Shown piece after piece: positions 43,401 to 55,224 of a stretch of 64,000 nt of DNA (positions are counted from its first letter, which is position 1; each line of letters opens with the position of its first letter). A program made the position numbers and the translations under genes. The stretch comes from Mytilus galloprovincialis (lineage: Eukaryota > Mollusca > Bivalvia > Mytilida > Mytilidae): positions 54,320,122 to 54,384,121 of the forward strand of contig NC_134849.1 of the NCBI RefSeq assembly GCF_965363235.1, in the 5' to 3' direction. The notes beneath the pieces are model-generated. The model searched no databases, was not told the DNA's origin, and saw only the letters and a program-made list of their open reading frames with translations.

Positions 43401-46090
43401 TAGGTGCGATATTTCCCAGCTGCATTGCAGATTCATTTATAACCTTCTTCTCTTTGGTCGAGCTGCTGTCTCTTTGATATATTCCCCATTTTAATTCTCA
43501 TTTTTATTGATACAGGCACCACATATCTTAGTGCTAACAATCTTTTTATTCATTTTAACTATGCAGACTGATTAAGAGCTTACATACACAGATAAACCGG
43601 AACTTAACATATAAACTGTTAACACAGTGATGTGTTTCGACATTTTGTTATTTTAACAATAAAAACAAATGATTAAATAAAATAGTAAAACTCTAACATA
43701 TTATTAATGCAAATACTCAAAGTCATTCAATTATGGCTAAATGTTTAGGGTCAAACAATGTTCATGCGAATGAGATGTGCTAATGTTAACACACCTTTAC
43801 CTACCAGTAGTGGTGACATAAACTGGCATTGAAAATGAGATGAAGGGGCATTTCGCATACACCTGCACACCTAATAGCAGTGACCTATCAATAGTGTTTT
43901 CAAATAAACTGACCTATTCAATCACAAACGGATAAATGTAAACAAAAACAAAAAGATTTGAAGTCGTTAGACAATAACAGAGGGTACTGGCTAATGATTG
44001 TACATGGAAAGTGACAAAGTAAATACAACTGCACACCATAGAAATATCATTGTTCTAACCACTATTAGCTCCCAATTATGTGACATAATAACAAACTATA
44101 TATAATACATGTCAATTAAGCAAAGCTGCAACAGTTTTTCTTTCTTATTGCTGCGTGCTTTATGGGGAATAAAAGCTGAACTTGTATGATTATTATTTAT
44201 GGACCAACTGATGCCCATTAACGGTTGGTGATTTTTTCCCGCTGCGTTGACGACCAATTAGTGACCTTTTGCTTTTTTCTGTTTTTTTTTTGTCGAGGTG
44301 CTGTCTCTTTGACACACTACCCATTTTCTATTCTAAGATATAAGTGTGTCTTTAATCTTATTACTAGCCATGTGGTGTGATTTGTGTCGACTTGTTAAGT
44401 AACAATTTACATTTACAATTACATAAAACAATATGTTTGGTGACAAATTAAACTTACCATATATGTATAATGAATAACGGAATTAATTTTCTAAATGTCA
44501 CTATTTGACGTGAATAACTTCCTGGTGGATAACTAAAAATCATAGTTCAAAAGTGTAAAATATGGTCTGTAACTAGTTTATAAAACAATTAACAAATACG
44601 AATTTAGATGGGAGGAAGCGGTAAGACTTTATTTTAATTGATTGTTCGTTTATATGCTCAGGATTTGTGTTTTTAAACAGTTTTGATGTAGACAAAAACG
44701 TTTTATGTCTATTAAACCGCGATATACTACTATTCGCTTTCTTTATTTATATAGACAATTGCTGTGTACTAAGAACCAGTAGGTAAATGTTTCCTAATAT
44801 TTATTTTCCTGATATTATCGAAGTGTGTACTATCTTTCCTCTGCCAAGAGAAACAGAATATAATTTTTTCTCAAAAGTGTCTGTTATTTTCAGTTTTTGT
44901 TATGGTTTTTCTGGAAAACAATTGCTAAGCATTATTAAGTTTCAATCCTCACTTCATATTCAGACCCACCAGCACCCGTCAGGACCGAATTACCAGCAGA
45001 GAACGTTTTCTCGCAGGACAACCTTACCGACCGTGATATTCTACAGGGTCAAACCAGAATACAGATCAATCAACCTACCCATTCAATTGACTGTTTAACT
45101 TTGTAGATCATGTACTGAAAAGTTTTTAGTGGACGTTGAGAAAACATATACACAATTAATCAGTAAAACCAATCGAGTATTAATAAAAAAAACGTATTGT
45201 ATTAACGACAATGATCAACTCAATTTCTTTGTAAAAACTATGTAAACACATTGTTCAATTAGTAGTATTTCTTAAATACAGTCAACAGCTGTTAAACGAA
45301 AAGAAATGATATTGAACACATAGATACTCTGTAGCTTTCTTTTACGTTTGTTTATCTTATGTGCTACTACGTAAATTTATGAGTTTATCGCTGCGTTTAC
45401 AAAACAAAAACATGTGTGCACTTGATTCAACTGTTCAATCTTACAACACTGCCTAACTAGTACAGAGATCTATTCTCATACAGAGCATCAATTCAATTTC
45501 GAACAGTTTCACTCCAGTGCGTATGATTGAAGAAAAACAAAATAGGATTTGTTTTAAGTGTTTATTTCATGTTGCTGTTATCATGTTGAATTTTAACTGT
45601 TTCATCATGTAAATGAGTTTAAATGTTCCTTTAGTATCTTCCGTCTCTCTATATTGTTTCGATACTAAACTATGGCATCTCAAACATAGGAACGTATGTT
45701 TGCGCATTTGGTATTTCCAGATTTATTTTCTACGTCAAATCATCGATCAACCCCTAAACTTGGAGTTTTTAATAGTTAATATTCTATGTAATGGATATAT
45801 CTTAAATTACATGTTAAGGGTCAATAACACAGGAAACATGTAATGCTTATAAATATGCATATAGCTAAATATATCGAATCCAGCTGATGAAACCGTACAT
45901 GCATAATCAGTGCCAGTGACAAAAAAGTGCTATATGTTGGGCTCAAATGGTTATACTTACCATAAAATATTTGTCTAGCCGACGGCTTGGTTGTCATATG
46001 GTGAAACATATCTTTGAGTTGTCGTTAGTAAGGAGGCATATATTTGCATTTTTTACATATTACTTTGCTTAACTATCTAAAATCGTCAGT
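40500..46090. other. Region after the GH16 gene, repeat-rich; start of the next gene not located
   Basis: Fragments of dispersed repeats lie at about 40545-40960, 43065-43320, 43395-43505 and 44240-44335. No promoter or signal-peptide exon for the membrane-protein gene could be identified, although its first exons should lie here or nearby. The segment 44580-45150 is homologous to 46405-46860. Confidence 0.45.
44964..45097 (+). other. Doubtful exon upstream of the membrane-protein gene
   Basis: After ATATTCAG an open stretch reads DPPAPVRTELPAENVFSQDN and on to a stop at TAG (45096-45098 region). An internal CAGG|GTCAAA donor would join in phase to 46101, but it is a poor donor. The segment is an 86-bp insertion relative to the homologous sequence near 46690, which has no such frame. 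It could be a real exon or chance. Confidence 0.25.
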
Positions 46091-46100
46091 ATTTTTTTAG

Positions 46101-46211
46101 GATGTTTTGTCCAAACTCAAGAGGATTGTGCATTTAATCACTGTCTTGCAAGGTTTCGAGATTCTAATGGAAATCCGTCAACCATCAATACAGCATATTA
46201 TGTCATTCCAG
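46101..46211 (+). CDS. Membrane-protein gene, ectodomain exon
   Basis: Acceptor TTTTTTTAG, donor CCAG|GTATCA. 36 codons with three Cys (CFVQTQEDC..NHC). Phase 1 at both ends. Likely part of a small disulphide domain; the family was not recognised. Confidence 0.55.
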
Positions 46212-49200
46212 GTATCATGTTTTAATATAAAGCACTATGTTTGTCGTTCAATTTCACTATAGATAATTCACAAGATATATACATGTAACAAACAACGCCA
46301 TTATCAACTATTTAAACTTTATAAAGCGCTAATAACTTCTGAACGGAAAACATCGACTAAGTCAATTCAGTATTAATTGTGGATCATTTAAATTGCTCTG
46401 CTATCGGTTAAATACGAATTATGATGGGGAGAAGCTGTAAGATGAACGTTTTTTTTATATACTTGACACTTACCGAGAACCAGTAGATGGAATGTTTCAT
46501 GTTATTTATGATACTTACAAAGTTAAAGATACTTCGGGTAGAACATATTTCACTGTCTTTCTGTCGTCCGGACAACAGAATGACGTTATCTTACTAGTAT
46601 TTGTGCAGTTGGTGTTAAAAATGGTGTCAATGTAGTTTCGTTTTGAAAATTGTAGCTTATAAGAAAATGTTTAAATCATCCCTTCATATCCTGAAGGGTC
46701 AACACAAAATGCAGAACAATCATTTCATCCAATTTATTGTGACTGTTTAAATTTGCAGGTCCTTCTTATGCATGACATGTTTTCAGTGGACGTTTATCCA
46801 ACAACAGTCAATCAATAACACAAATCGAAATGAGAAAAAAACACCCCACAAATTGCACTAGAGCTAGTGAGTGTATTTATTAAGCTACATACAAGGATGT
46901 TTCTGGTGATATGTATAGATTATTACATGGCATTTTTCATATCAGACCCTTTATCGGCCCAAGGTTATGATATCAGCCCAAGAGCCGCAGGCTCGAGGGC
47001 TAATATCATGAACGAGGGCCGATAATGGGTCTGATATGAAAAATGACATGTAATTATCTTTTTATCATATACTTCAGCAGAAGAAATACAGACAAGAACT
47101 ATTAAAATTTAATTTTGTTTGTCTTTGTACTTTCAGATAATATTTACAGCCAACAACCAAAAACAATTATAAATCCTATAAACTTTAATTGTTTTTATTG
47201 ATATTACAAGCATTTTATTTATCTTGTCACAACAATTATCATGTTCTTCAATAATAATGTTACCTCATTTATGTCTTTCAAAACATATAAAACTTAAATC
47301 TTTTTTGCTCCTCAAACATTTTGTGAAAAGTCTTATCACTTGCCGTTTTCCGCGTTCTTTTGTCGTTTCAAACAAATTTCCGGAAATGCACGAAGTTGCA
47401 TGTGATAAACGTCACGGAAATTAACGAAAAGGCATGTAATAACATTCCGGAAGCAGTCAATAAAGGTACCTTTATCAGCCCGCTATGGAGTTTCTTAGGA
47501 ATCTGGTCAATAAACCTAGTAATCCTTTCATATCCTTTTGATATTTTCAAATGTTATTGAACTGTAAAATTTTAGTAATATTTTATACAAGTATATGATA
47601 AAAACATATATTGATATTCTTTTATGGCGGATGTTGCCATTATTGCAGCTCATGCAATGGTAAACTAACGTTACCGGAAACGTCACGGCAAGTGGAAAAC
47701 TGATACCGCTAAAGATGGATACGTGACAGACTCACTGGATCATCTCTTATAAGAAGTTTGGCCTTAAGTATTTTTTTTAAATATTATAAAACGTTGTTCC
47801 GTCCTTTTATAATCAACACTGCTACATGCATTCCTGTTGTAAGTTATCAATGAAGAAACAGACGTCCTAATGGACAAGGTGTCGTCTGATACGTACGGCA
47901 TATATTCGTTCATTACCAAACATGACAACTATCTAAAACACGGCACGTTCAGATCATTATACTAATAACAGCAGCAATAATCTTAATACGCGTATGTGTT
48001 CAGTTTTTCTACAAAATATTTTAAATTACTAATATATTGACACTGAGCAACGCTTTTCAGTTGGAAACGTAAAACCAAAATCAGCAAAAACCTTTACATT
48101 TTTTATAATAGGTGCTCAATTCAATAGCAAATTAAATTAAAAAATCTTAGCGATATGAGAGTGCGTCAAAAAGGTTATTATTGTTCAATGAGGGTTAGTT
48201 TTCTATATTTCATAAAGAAAATAACTAGATGTCAGTGAAATTTGTCAAAGACTGAAGACGGCAACTAAATTAAACAAATAACCAAAAGACATCTAGAGGT
48301 GACAGTTGTAATATGTAAAGTTCTAACATTACATTGCACAGAGTAAACTAATATGTAACTGATAATAGGAAATTTAAGCTAGTGCGGAAATTATTCTTAA
48401 CATTTTTTGAATGAAATGTACGTTCACAATTTCTCAACAATTGTAGGAAATATTTAGTTTTTGACAATTGTTTGAATCAAACAATTGAAACACATCACGA
48501 TATAATACCTATTGACGGAAATGAATGAAAAAAATATTTAATTCAATAATGATACATACTAGTCTAATAATGAGAACATACTTATAAACTTAAACTTCAA
48601 ACAAAAGAGAAACCATAGCTTGAGTTATTTATATGAAGTAATGAGGAGTTTATTATTGTTGCAACATTCTATTTTATTACAGCCTAACGTTACAATAAAA
48701 GGGGCTATTGGTTTTTTTTTACTGTTTTTGCGATACGATATTAGAGGGGCAATATGTTTTCTGGTCTGTGGCTCCGTTCGTTCGTTCGTTCGTTCGTCCG
48801 TCCGTCCGTTCGTTCGTTCGTCCCGCTTCAGGTTAAAGTTTTTGGTCGAGGTAGTTTTTGATGAAGTTGAAGTCCAATCGTCTTCAAACTTGGTACACAT
48901 GTTCCCTATGATATGATCTTTCTAATTTTAATGCCAAATTAGAGTTTTTACCCCAATGTCACGGTCCACTGAACATGGAAAATGATAGTGCGAGTGGGGC
49001 ATCCGTGTACTGAGGACACATTCTTGTTTTTTTTCTGTTTTTGCGATACGATATTCTAGAGCTTGTATTTTCTATTATGATTTCCTTGATAAAGGGTTGC
49101 TGGTCCGAGACCACAATTGTCGTCCCTTGATTTTCGTTGTTCACAAATATAGTCCCTAGTGTTGACAGTGGGTTACTTGCCATTAATTTTTATACCCCTT

Positions 49201-52200
49201 CCAAATTTATTTCTCCATGTTTAATGCCTCAAATTGCAAGTAGGGGGTGAAATTACACTGTAAAAAAATTTGGGTCCAGAATTTTAAGGAAAATAGTGAT
49301 TTGGTCCAGCTGAAAAAGGTTGAAAATTAGCACTTTGGAAGCTGTCAAAAGATTTCAAGACGCCCTAAACATAAAATTGTCCATATTTTGAGTTAGAGAC
49401 GATGAAGTTTTCTATAATTTTGATATAATTTGTCCCAAAAGTAGTACAACACACTGTAAAAGTTTTTTTGAGAAAGCGCGCAGGTGGGATTTTTTTTATT
49501 TTCATTTATGTTCTAAAAGAAATGCACTACGAAATAATTGTGTTCTCGGACCTGCTGCTCACAAGAAGCAAATAAAACAAGATTTCCAACTGGTGAAGTT
49601 GAAATCATCGCTTCGTTTGTTTTACGAACGGCATTTATTGACGAGTGGATTGACCGTTATCTTATATACGTTAAACAGATACTAAAGGATATGATTGTTA
49701 TTGTTGTACCTTCTATCCCGGTTCTTTTTTTATTGGTGTGTAATAAAAGAGGGACGAAAGATACCAAAGGGACAGTCAAACTCATAAATCTAAAACAAAC
49801 TGACAACGCCATGGCTAAAAATGAAAAAGACAAACAGAAAAACAATAGTACACATGACACAACATAGAAAACTAAAGAATAAACAACACGAACCCCACCA
49901 AAAACTAGGGGTGATCTCAGGTGCTCCGGAAGGGTAAGCAGATCCTGCTCCACATGCGGCACCCGTCGTGTTGCTTATGTGATTACAAATCCGGTAAATA
50001 GTCTAATTCGGTAGGTCAAATTCATGAAAGGGAAGGGGATTGTAGTTACGACGTGAGGAACATATCCGATATCATTTGTGAAATGGTTATTCCATAACGG
50101 TCAACCAACTCGTGATGGCGTCCGTAAAATTTACGAAGGGATGATTTCAACTTCACCATTTGGAACTCTTGATTTAATAGCTTCCTTGTGAGCAGTAACC
50201 CTCTATCAAGAAAATCATGATAGGAAATGCAAGCACGGGAATATCGTATCAATTGAGAGATATATACCCCGTATGCAGGTGCTGCTGGAATGTTGCTACT
50301 TAGAAATGGAAAGTTCACAATTGGAAAGCTGAAATCATCTCTTTTGTCGTAAAGTTTAGTCTTCAACCGACCCTCATTGTCAATTTCCAGATGTAAGTCA
50401 AGATATGAAGCTGACTTAACTGTATCTGTAGTATCCTTTATCTCCAATTCGATGGGATAGATGCGTTCCACATAGTCACCAAATTTTGAATTGTTTAGTG
50501 AAAGAACGTCATCTATATAGCGGAAAGTAGAGTTAAAGGATATTGCTAACTTCTTATCTTTCTTCCTAAGAAGTTCCTGCATGAAGTCAGCCTCATAATA
50601 ATAAAGAAACAAGTCAGCAAGTAGAGGGGCACAGTTTGTTCCCATTGGTATGCCGACAGTCTGTTGAAAAACACGTCCTCCGAACGTAACAAATATGTTG
50701 TCAATCAAGAAATCAAGCATCTTGATAATATCGGTTTCAGAGATTTTTTTGTTTGAATCAGAGTGATTCTTTACAAAGTAGGATTTATCCCTCCCTAAGA
50801 CAAGATACTTGTATCTACGTTGGCCATTCTTTTTTATGAAGCAAAGTAATACCAACTCTTTTAATTTGTCTTTAAGTTTGGAATGTGGAATACTTGTGTA
50901 AAGAGTAGAGAAGTCAAATGTTTTAATACTGTTACAAGATGAAAGAGAGTTAGATTGTATGTACTCTAAAAGATCTTTGGAATTTTTAAGTATCCACATC
51001 TGATTCACGCCACCTCTAGAATAGGCAGTTTCACAATAACTTTGAAGCCCGTCTTTGATTGCTGATAAAATGGATGTTAATAATTTAGAAAGAGGTTTTG
51101 TGGAGCACTTGGAAGACCCAGCAATATACCGCTGTTTGTAAGGACACTTATGTAGTTTAGGTATCCAATACAGTGATGGAAGATCCAGTTCTTCATCTTT
51201 GGTTGAAATACCAAAGGAACAAAGAACAGACCTATGATTATCCAGGATTTCCTCTTTGGTAAGTGTCGTGAGGGTATATGTTGAGTTTCCAAGTGAATTG
51301 TCTATACCTAATTCGTTTATCAAGCAATTAATGTAATGACTTTTACAGACAAAAACGATGTTATTTGGGGCTTTGTCTGCGGGGACAACAACATATTTAT
51401 CATGGAGGTCGGATAGGTGTTTAGCAACATTTGGGTCTTTAAAAATTGACGTAGCATGGGCATTGATGGACCAATAAGATAGGCAGCAGGACGGGTGCCA
51501 CCTATACTTACCTTTACACAGCACATGTAATCTTCCAAGTTTATGATGAGGGTTCATGTTTCTCAGTCATAAGCGTTCTATGTTGTGCTTTGCGTATTAT
51601 TGTTTGTCTGATTATATCTTTAGTAATAGGTTGGATTTATCTTTTGAAATTAAATGCAGAGAGGAACCTCCTAGCTGTAATCTGGATATTACTAGGCACT
51701 AGTAGATACTATAATTTTGTTGTGAACCTTATTTTAATAAGTATATATAAGAGTTCTATAGAATTCTAATGTATAATGTCTAGTAGATATTATAAATCCA
51801 ATTTCGACTATCAGGATCATGGATTCTGCTTAAACTTCTTTAAAATTAATCTTTGATTTTGAAAAGAAAATGTATCTTTGCAGATTCACCTTTTGGTCCA
51901 ACCAGTATATCCTCTACAATTCTGAACAATGATACTGGTAAGTAAAATTGCAAATACAAATGAACTTGTAATTAACCATTTGAGCTCAAATTGCAAGATA
52001 CCAATGCAGATAGATACCAAATTGAGCGCAAATGGCTATATATCGCTGTACATTTGTAAGTTCCTAAAATTGCAACATATAACCTTTGTTGGAAAAAAGA
52101 TATGATGTTTCTGTGAATAATTCGGTTATACTGAAATAAGGTAAAAAAAAATGATGGTGTAATATGTGAACAAACATGATTTTGTAGCATGACGCTGTCA

Positions 52201-54791
52201 CGACGTTACTTTTTCATTCTAAAAAAACAGATCGAAAAAACAATTATGCTGTAAAAATTACTCCGTCGAATCCGTTTGTACTCACAAAGTACGGGCAGGT
52301 CCTACATATACCCGATGAACTCTCGTAGGTTAATAGTGTTTTTTTTGTTTTATTTACAACAAGGTAGTTGTCGTTTATTAGATATACTATTTGAGGGAAA
52401 TCGTGTGCTTCTGTGTAAGTTAAGGAAACGGTCCGGAAGCATGTTTCGGCCATGTTGTTTTAAAAAGCTTTTGAAGCAAAGTTTGAGCTTTCTAAAAAAG
52501 ATGATACCTGCTTGGCTCTATCCTAATTTAACCACTACTCTGGAGATGTGCCAAGATTGGAATAAGTTATATCAGCATATTGCAGATTAACAAAGCAAAT
52601 AAACACGTGCTATAATTGATGTTTCAATGTTGAATTTCAGTTTGCAATGTATGCATAGTAAAACGAACATGAATTAATGACAGTTGATCGGAACTGTAAA
52701 AAACATCCGGCATTTAATGTCTTATCCTGAGACGAGAAATGTCCGCAACGTGATGCGAAGCAATCATATAGTACCTACTTTATACCAACATCGAGTATTA
52801 TACCATTTATGCTACCTTTGGGAACATATAATTACAACTAAAATGATCGCAGCGGTGATATATCATTTGTATTCACAATTTTGCGCGGGAGACATTAATG
52901 CGATATTGCAATATATTAACAGTTATGGTACCAGGAATGCAGCATATTACAGATTTGTGATATATAATACCATAACGAATATACGTAGAAAAAACCCGCA
53001 AATTAAAAAGCGTTTTCTCGAAAATGAGACCACAAAAATTTCATAAAACTGATTCGACCTTTTTCCCAAATCTTAAAAAACTAAGTTTTTTTACGAATAA
53101 TAAATGTATGTAGCATTTATTATTCTTGAAATCTTATTTGGTTATTTTCTCCATGAAAAATAATTTTTCGTTATTCAAATATAATTAAACAAGAGAATTT
53201 TCTCAAGATTGGTGATATCACTACAACTCCTGGTACATTGCCTGAATGCATTTTTGTCTTTAATGAATAGCTGCATAAATACTTAATGTGATAATAGGTT
53301 TATATGTGTAAGACTATGTCCAATGAATAAACTGAATACTAAAAATTTGAATATTTGTAAAAGCACTGGCTAAAAATGAAAAAAGACAAACAAACAAACA
53401 ATAGTACAGATGACACAACATAGAACATTAAAGAATCACCAAAAACTGTGAAAAATACGTCAAAATAAAATAAAGTTTGGGTATTTCTTTAGTTAGACAC
53501 ATTTTGTAAACAAATCAAATCCTTCATAATTGGTTAAACGTAAGGCTCATATATATTTATACACTTTAAACATTTTTATATCTTAGTGGGAACTCACTTT
53601 CGTCCAATGACTGTATAAGTATTATTGAAAATAGTGATTTTGGTTCTTTTTTTCAGATATGATAGTTGGAATAGTGGTATCGGTTATTGTGATAACAATT
53701 TCAGTACTTGTGATACTTGTATTGATGTATCGGAGGTAGGTAGTTCAATGAATAAAACGGTCTATTGACAACATGTTTTTTAAAAGAACACGCAATACAT
53801 TGCATGAAATCGGCAAAGATTCAGAGAAAACATTTCAATTTTCCTAATAACATGCTCGTCCTCTTTCACCAAACTTTGACATTAAGATCCCCCTAGGTTT
53901 TGTTGATGTTCCGACTGATCATTCTTAAAATTTTTATATTGGATTTTGTGAACTTGTGTTGTCTTTCCATCTTGTTTTTTTTTCTTTTACTACGGGGTTG
54001 TCAGTTTTTCTCGAGATTATTATTAGATGTCTACTCAATATACATATCTGTTGTCTTTCTTTGTAATTTCATTATTTCTGCAATATTGAACATGGTTCCC
54101 TGTTTTAGTCTATTATTTCTTTTGTAGAAAGTATTCAAACGAGCGGTTATTACAAATAAGTGCAATTCGTAGGGGAGATCGCTACACTATCAATATGAAT
54201 CAATATGAAACACCTACTGGTACTTTGGACATTGAACGGTTTCCACATGTATCGTTAACACATGTTGATAACACAAAGAACAGAACGAAAGCTGATGATA
54301 CAATGCATATTCCAAGTGCTGTAAACCATTCCAACACCTCTTATCATGATGAATCAATCGAAGCATCAAACGAGATGTATGCCAATACATGTACAGTTAC
54401 TTTAGAAAACAAACATTTAGACAGTAACGAAATAGATGAAGGCACGAGATCGGATGATCCGTTGCATACTACACACGCTGTAGACACTGACAAGACCAAC
54501 TACAAATCCAAGACCGAAATTTCAACTGAAGGATATAGCAAGGACGAACCAACCAAAGAAACTCTTGCAAATGATAAGAAGACAGTTGATTCAGTATACG
54601 AACCGTTAGATAATGACTCAAAAGATAAAACCCCGAAGGCATTTGATAAATTGCATGCTGCGTTCGAGGTAGATACAGACTCGAATGACTACTATCTCAA
54701 CACTAGGATTTCAAGCGATAAACAACGCAATTATGATCCAATCGAAGAAACAGATGAAATGAAAAATCAAACATTAACGACGGACTATTAA
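46101..54791 (+). CDS. Single-pass membrane protein, partial (C-terminal four exons), unknown family
   Basis: Exons 46101-46211, 51884-51937, 53657-53735 and 54128-54791 join in phase (1-1-1-2) with GT-AG borders. The first codes a cysteine-bearing extracellular piece (CFVQTQEDCAFNHCLARF..). The second is a short Ser/Thr stalk (DSPFGPTSISSTILNND). The third is a hydrophobic helix (IVGIVVSVIVITISVLVILVLMY) ended by RRRK-like stop-transfer residues. The fourth is a 220-residue acidic, Ser/Thr/Asp-rich cytoplasmic tail. The layout indicates a type I receptor-like protein. The tail has three degenerate repeats and possible Tyr sites (YETPTG, VYEPL). The N-terminal ectodomain and start codon were not found, so the gene is incomplete here. 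Function unknown. Confidence 0.7.
46925..47055. repeat. Long hairpin / MITE end pair
   Basis: ACATGGCATTTTTCATATCA..CCCTTTATCGGCCC is followed after a 50-60-bp GC-rich loop by its inverse GGCCGATAATGGG..TGATATGAAAAATGACATGT. The arms are about 35-37 bp. Confidence 0.75.
48690..49030 (+). repeat. Dispersed repeat with a (TTCG)n/(TCCG)n core
   Basis: GTTTTTGCGATACGATATT, the tetranucleotide tract at about 48777-48822, CTTCAGGTTAAAGTTTTTGG, and CCGTGTACTGAGGACACATT. This is a block I recognise as very common in mussel genomes. The apparent frame with SVRSFVRSSVRP is the translated tetranucleotide tract. It is followed by another common repeat at about 49190-49500. Confidence 0.7.
49540..49695 (+). 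pseudogene. Inverted fragment of a Penelope-like RT C-terminus
   Basis: The plus strand GGTGAAGTTGAAATCATCGC, TTTTACGAACGGCA and GATTGACCGTTAT matches the coding strand of the 50046-51557 ORF near its C-terminus (KLKSSLRKFYGRHHELVDRY), here in opposite orientation. The frame is broken. The result is a head-to-head partial copy beside the main copy. Confidence 0.6.
49695..50045 (-). mobile_element. 3' flank of the Penelope-like element
   Basis: Non-coding sequence between the RT stop and the inverted fragment, including CTAGGGGTGATCTCAGGTGC and the AAAAAGACAAACAGAAAAAC tract. A partial copy of the latter is at about 53375-53450. Confidence 0.5.
50046..51557 (-). CDS. Reverse transcriptase of a Penelope-like element, 503 aa
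   Basis: The uninterrupted frame has YWIPKLHKCP..RYIAGSSKCSTKPLS (about residues 130-158), motif A FDFSTLYTSIPH (214-225), motif B FQQTVGIPMGTNCAPLLAD (297-315) and motif C FRYIDD (345-350). The last supplies the catalytic Asp pair. The 'D.STLYT.IPH' and 'Q..GI.MG...AP..A' wording is that of Penelope-like (telomerase-related) reverse transcriptases, not LINE or LTR types. The frame ends soon after the thumb at SQMISDMFLTS. No GIY-YIG endonuclease is fused and none is visible in the flank, so it is either an endonuclease-lacking member or C-terminally truncated. It sits in an intron of the membrane-protein gene, in antisense. The intact frame suggests recent insertion. Confidence 0.82.
   Translation of the reverse strand: MNPHHKLGRLHVLCKGKYRWHPSCCLSYWSINAHATSIFKDPNVAKHLSDLHDKYVVVPADKAPNNIVFVCKSHYINCLINELGIDNSLGNSTYTLTTLTKEEILDNHRSVLCSFGISTKDEELDLPSLYWIPKLHKCPYKQRYIAGSSKCSTKPLSKLLTSILSAIKDGLQSYCETAYSRGGVNQMWILKNSKDLLEYIQSNSLSSCNSIKTFDFSTLYTSIPHSKLKDKLKELVLLCFIKKNGQRRYKYLVLGRDKSYFVKNHSDSNKKISETDIIKMLDFLIDNIFVTFGGRVFQQTVGIPMGTNCAPLLADLFLYYYEADFMQELLRKKDKKLAISFNSTFRYIDDVLSLNNSKFGDYVERIYPIELEIKDTTDTVKSASYLDLHLEIDNEGRLKTKLYDKRDDFSFPIVNFPFLSSNIPAAPAYGVYISQLIRYSRACISYHDFLDRGLLLTRKLLNQEFQMVKLKSSLRKFYGRHHELVDRYGITISQMISDMFLTS
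51884..51937 (+). CDS. Membrane-protein gene, juxtamembrane stalk exon
   Basis: 54-nt exon, acceptor CTTTGCAG, donor ACTG|GTAAGT, phase 1 both ends. Ser/Thr-rich. Confidence 0.65.
51940..53650 (+). other. Intron of the membrane-protein gene with a dispersed repeat
   Basis: 52480-52760 (GAGCTTTCTAAAAAAG, GAGATGTGCCAAGATTGG, CATGAATTAATGACAGTTGA) resembles 2550-2890. The frames at 52276-52590 and 52684-53046 fall in this repeat and show no recognised domain. Confidence 0.45.
53657..53735 (+). CDS. Membrane-protein gene, transmembrane exon
   Basis: 79-nt exon, acceptor TTTTTTCAG, donor GGAG|GTAGGT. About 23 consecutive hydrophobic residues, then YRR. Phase 1 in, 2 out. Confidence 0.75.
54128..54791 (+). 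CDS. Membrane-protein gene, cytoplasmic tail exon
   Basis: Acceptor TTTTGTAG, 664 nt to TAA. It starts KYSNERLLQISAIRRGDRYT. Three similar blocks follow: KADDTMHIPSAVNHSNTSYH, RSDDPLHTTHAVDTDKTNYK and KAFDKLHAAFEVDTDSNDYY, about 70 residues apart. Strongly acidic and probably disordered. Confidence 0.75.
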
Positions 54792-54935
54792 CAGTAAGAT
54801 AATACCGATAAAGATAACACCTAGCAAGAACGTGTATAATGAACTACATATTACACACATGACCATACAAACTGACACGCATAACCCATAATGTGAAGAG
54901 AAGAACATGCCATATATGAAGTTCAATTCAATGTA

Positions 54936-54941
54936 AATAAA
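54936..54941 (+). promoter_or_regulatory. AATAAA polyadenylation signal of the membrane-protein gene
   Basis: Perfect signal 145 bp after the stop of the tail exon. Confidence 0.6.
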
Positions 54942-55224
54942 ACATTACAATATGAGATGTAATTTAGTTCCATTTCATCAATAATTTTGCTATGTACGTT
55001 ATCAATTAAGATGCAATTACTGCTCTATAACTTCGTACTTAATTTCGAATTATCAACTTTCTTGTTTCGAGCATCACCGATGAGTCTTTTGTAGACAACA
55101 CACGCCTCTGATTATAAGTCCTGTATTTCATCCTGGTTTATTTGTGTTTTTTAAAGGTTAATGTTACCAAGACAACAATGCATTTACCATGTTTACAATT
55201 CAGCAAATGATTAATTTATCTTAA

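Noticed and set aside
48620..48916. Frame with SVRSFVRSSVRPFVRSS
   Set aside because: Translation of a TTCG/TCCG tetranucleotide tract in a common repeat.
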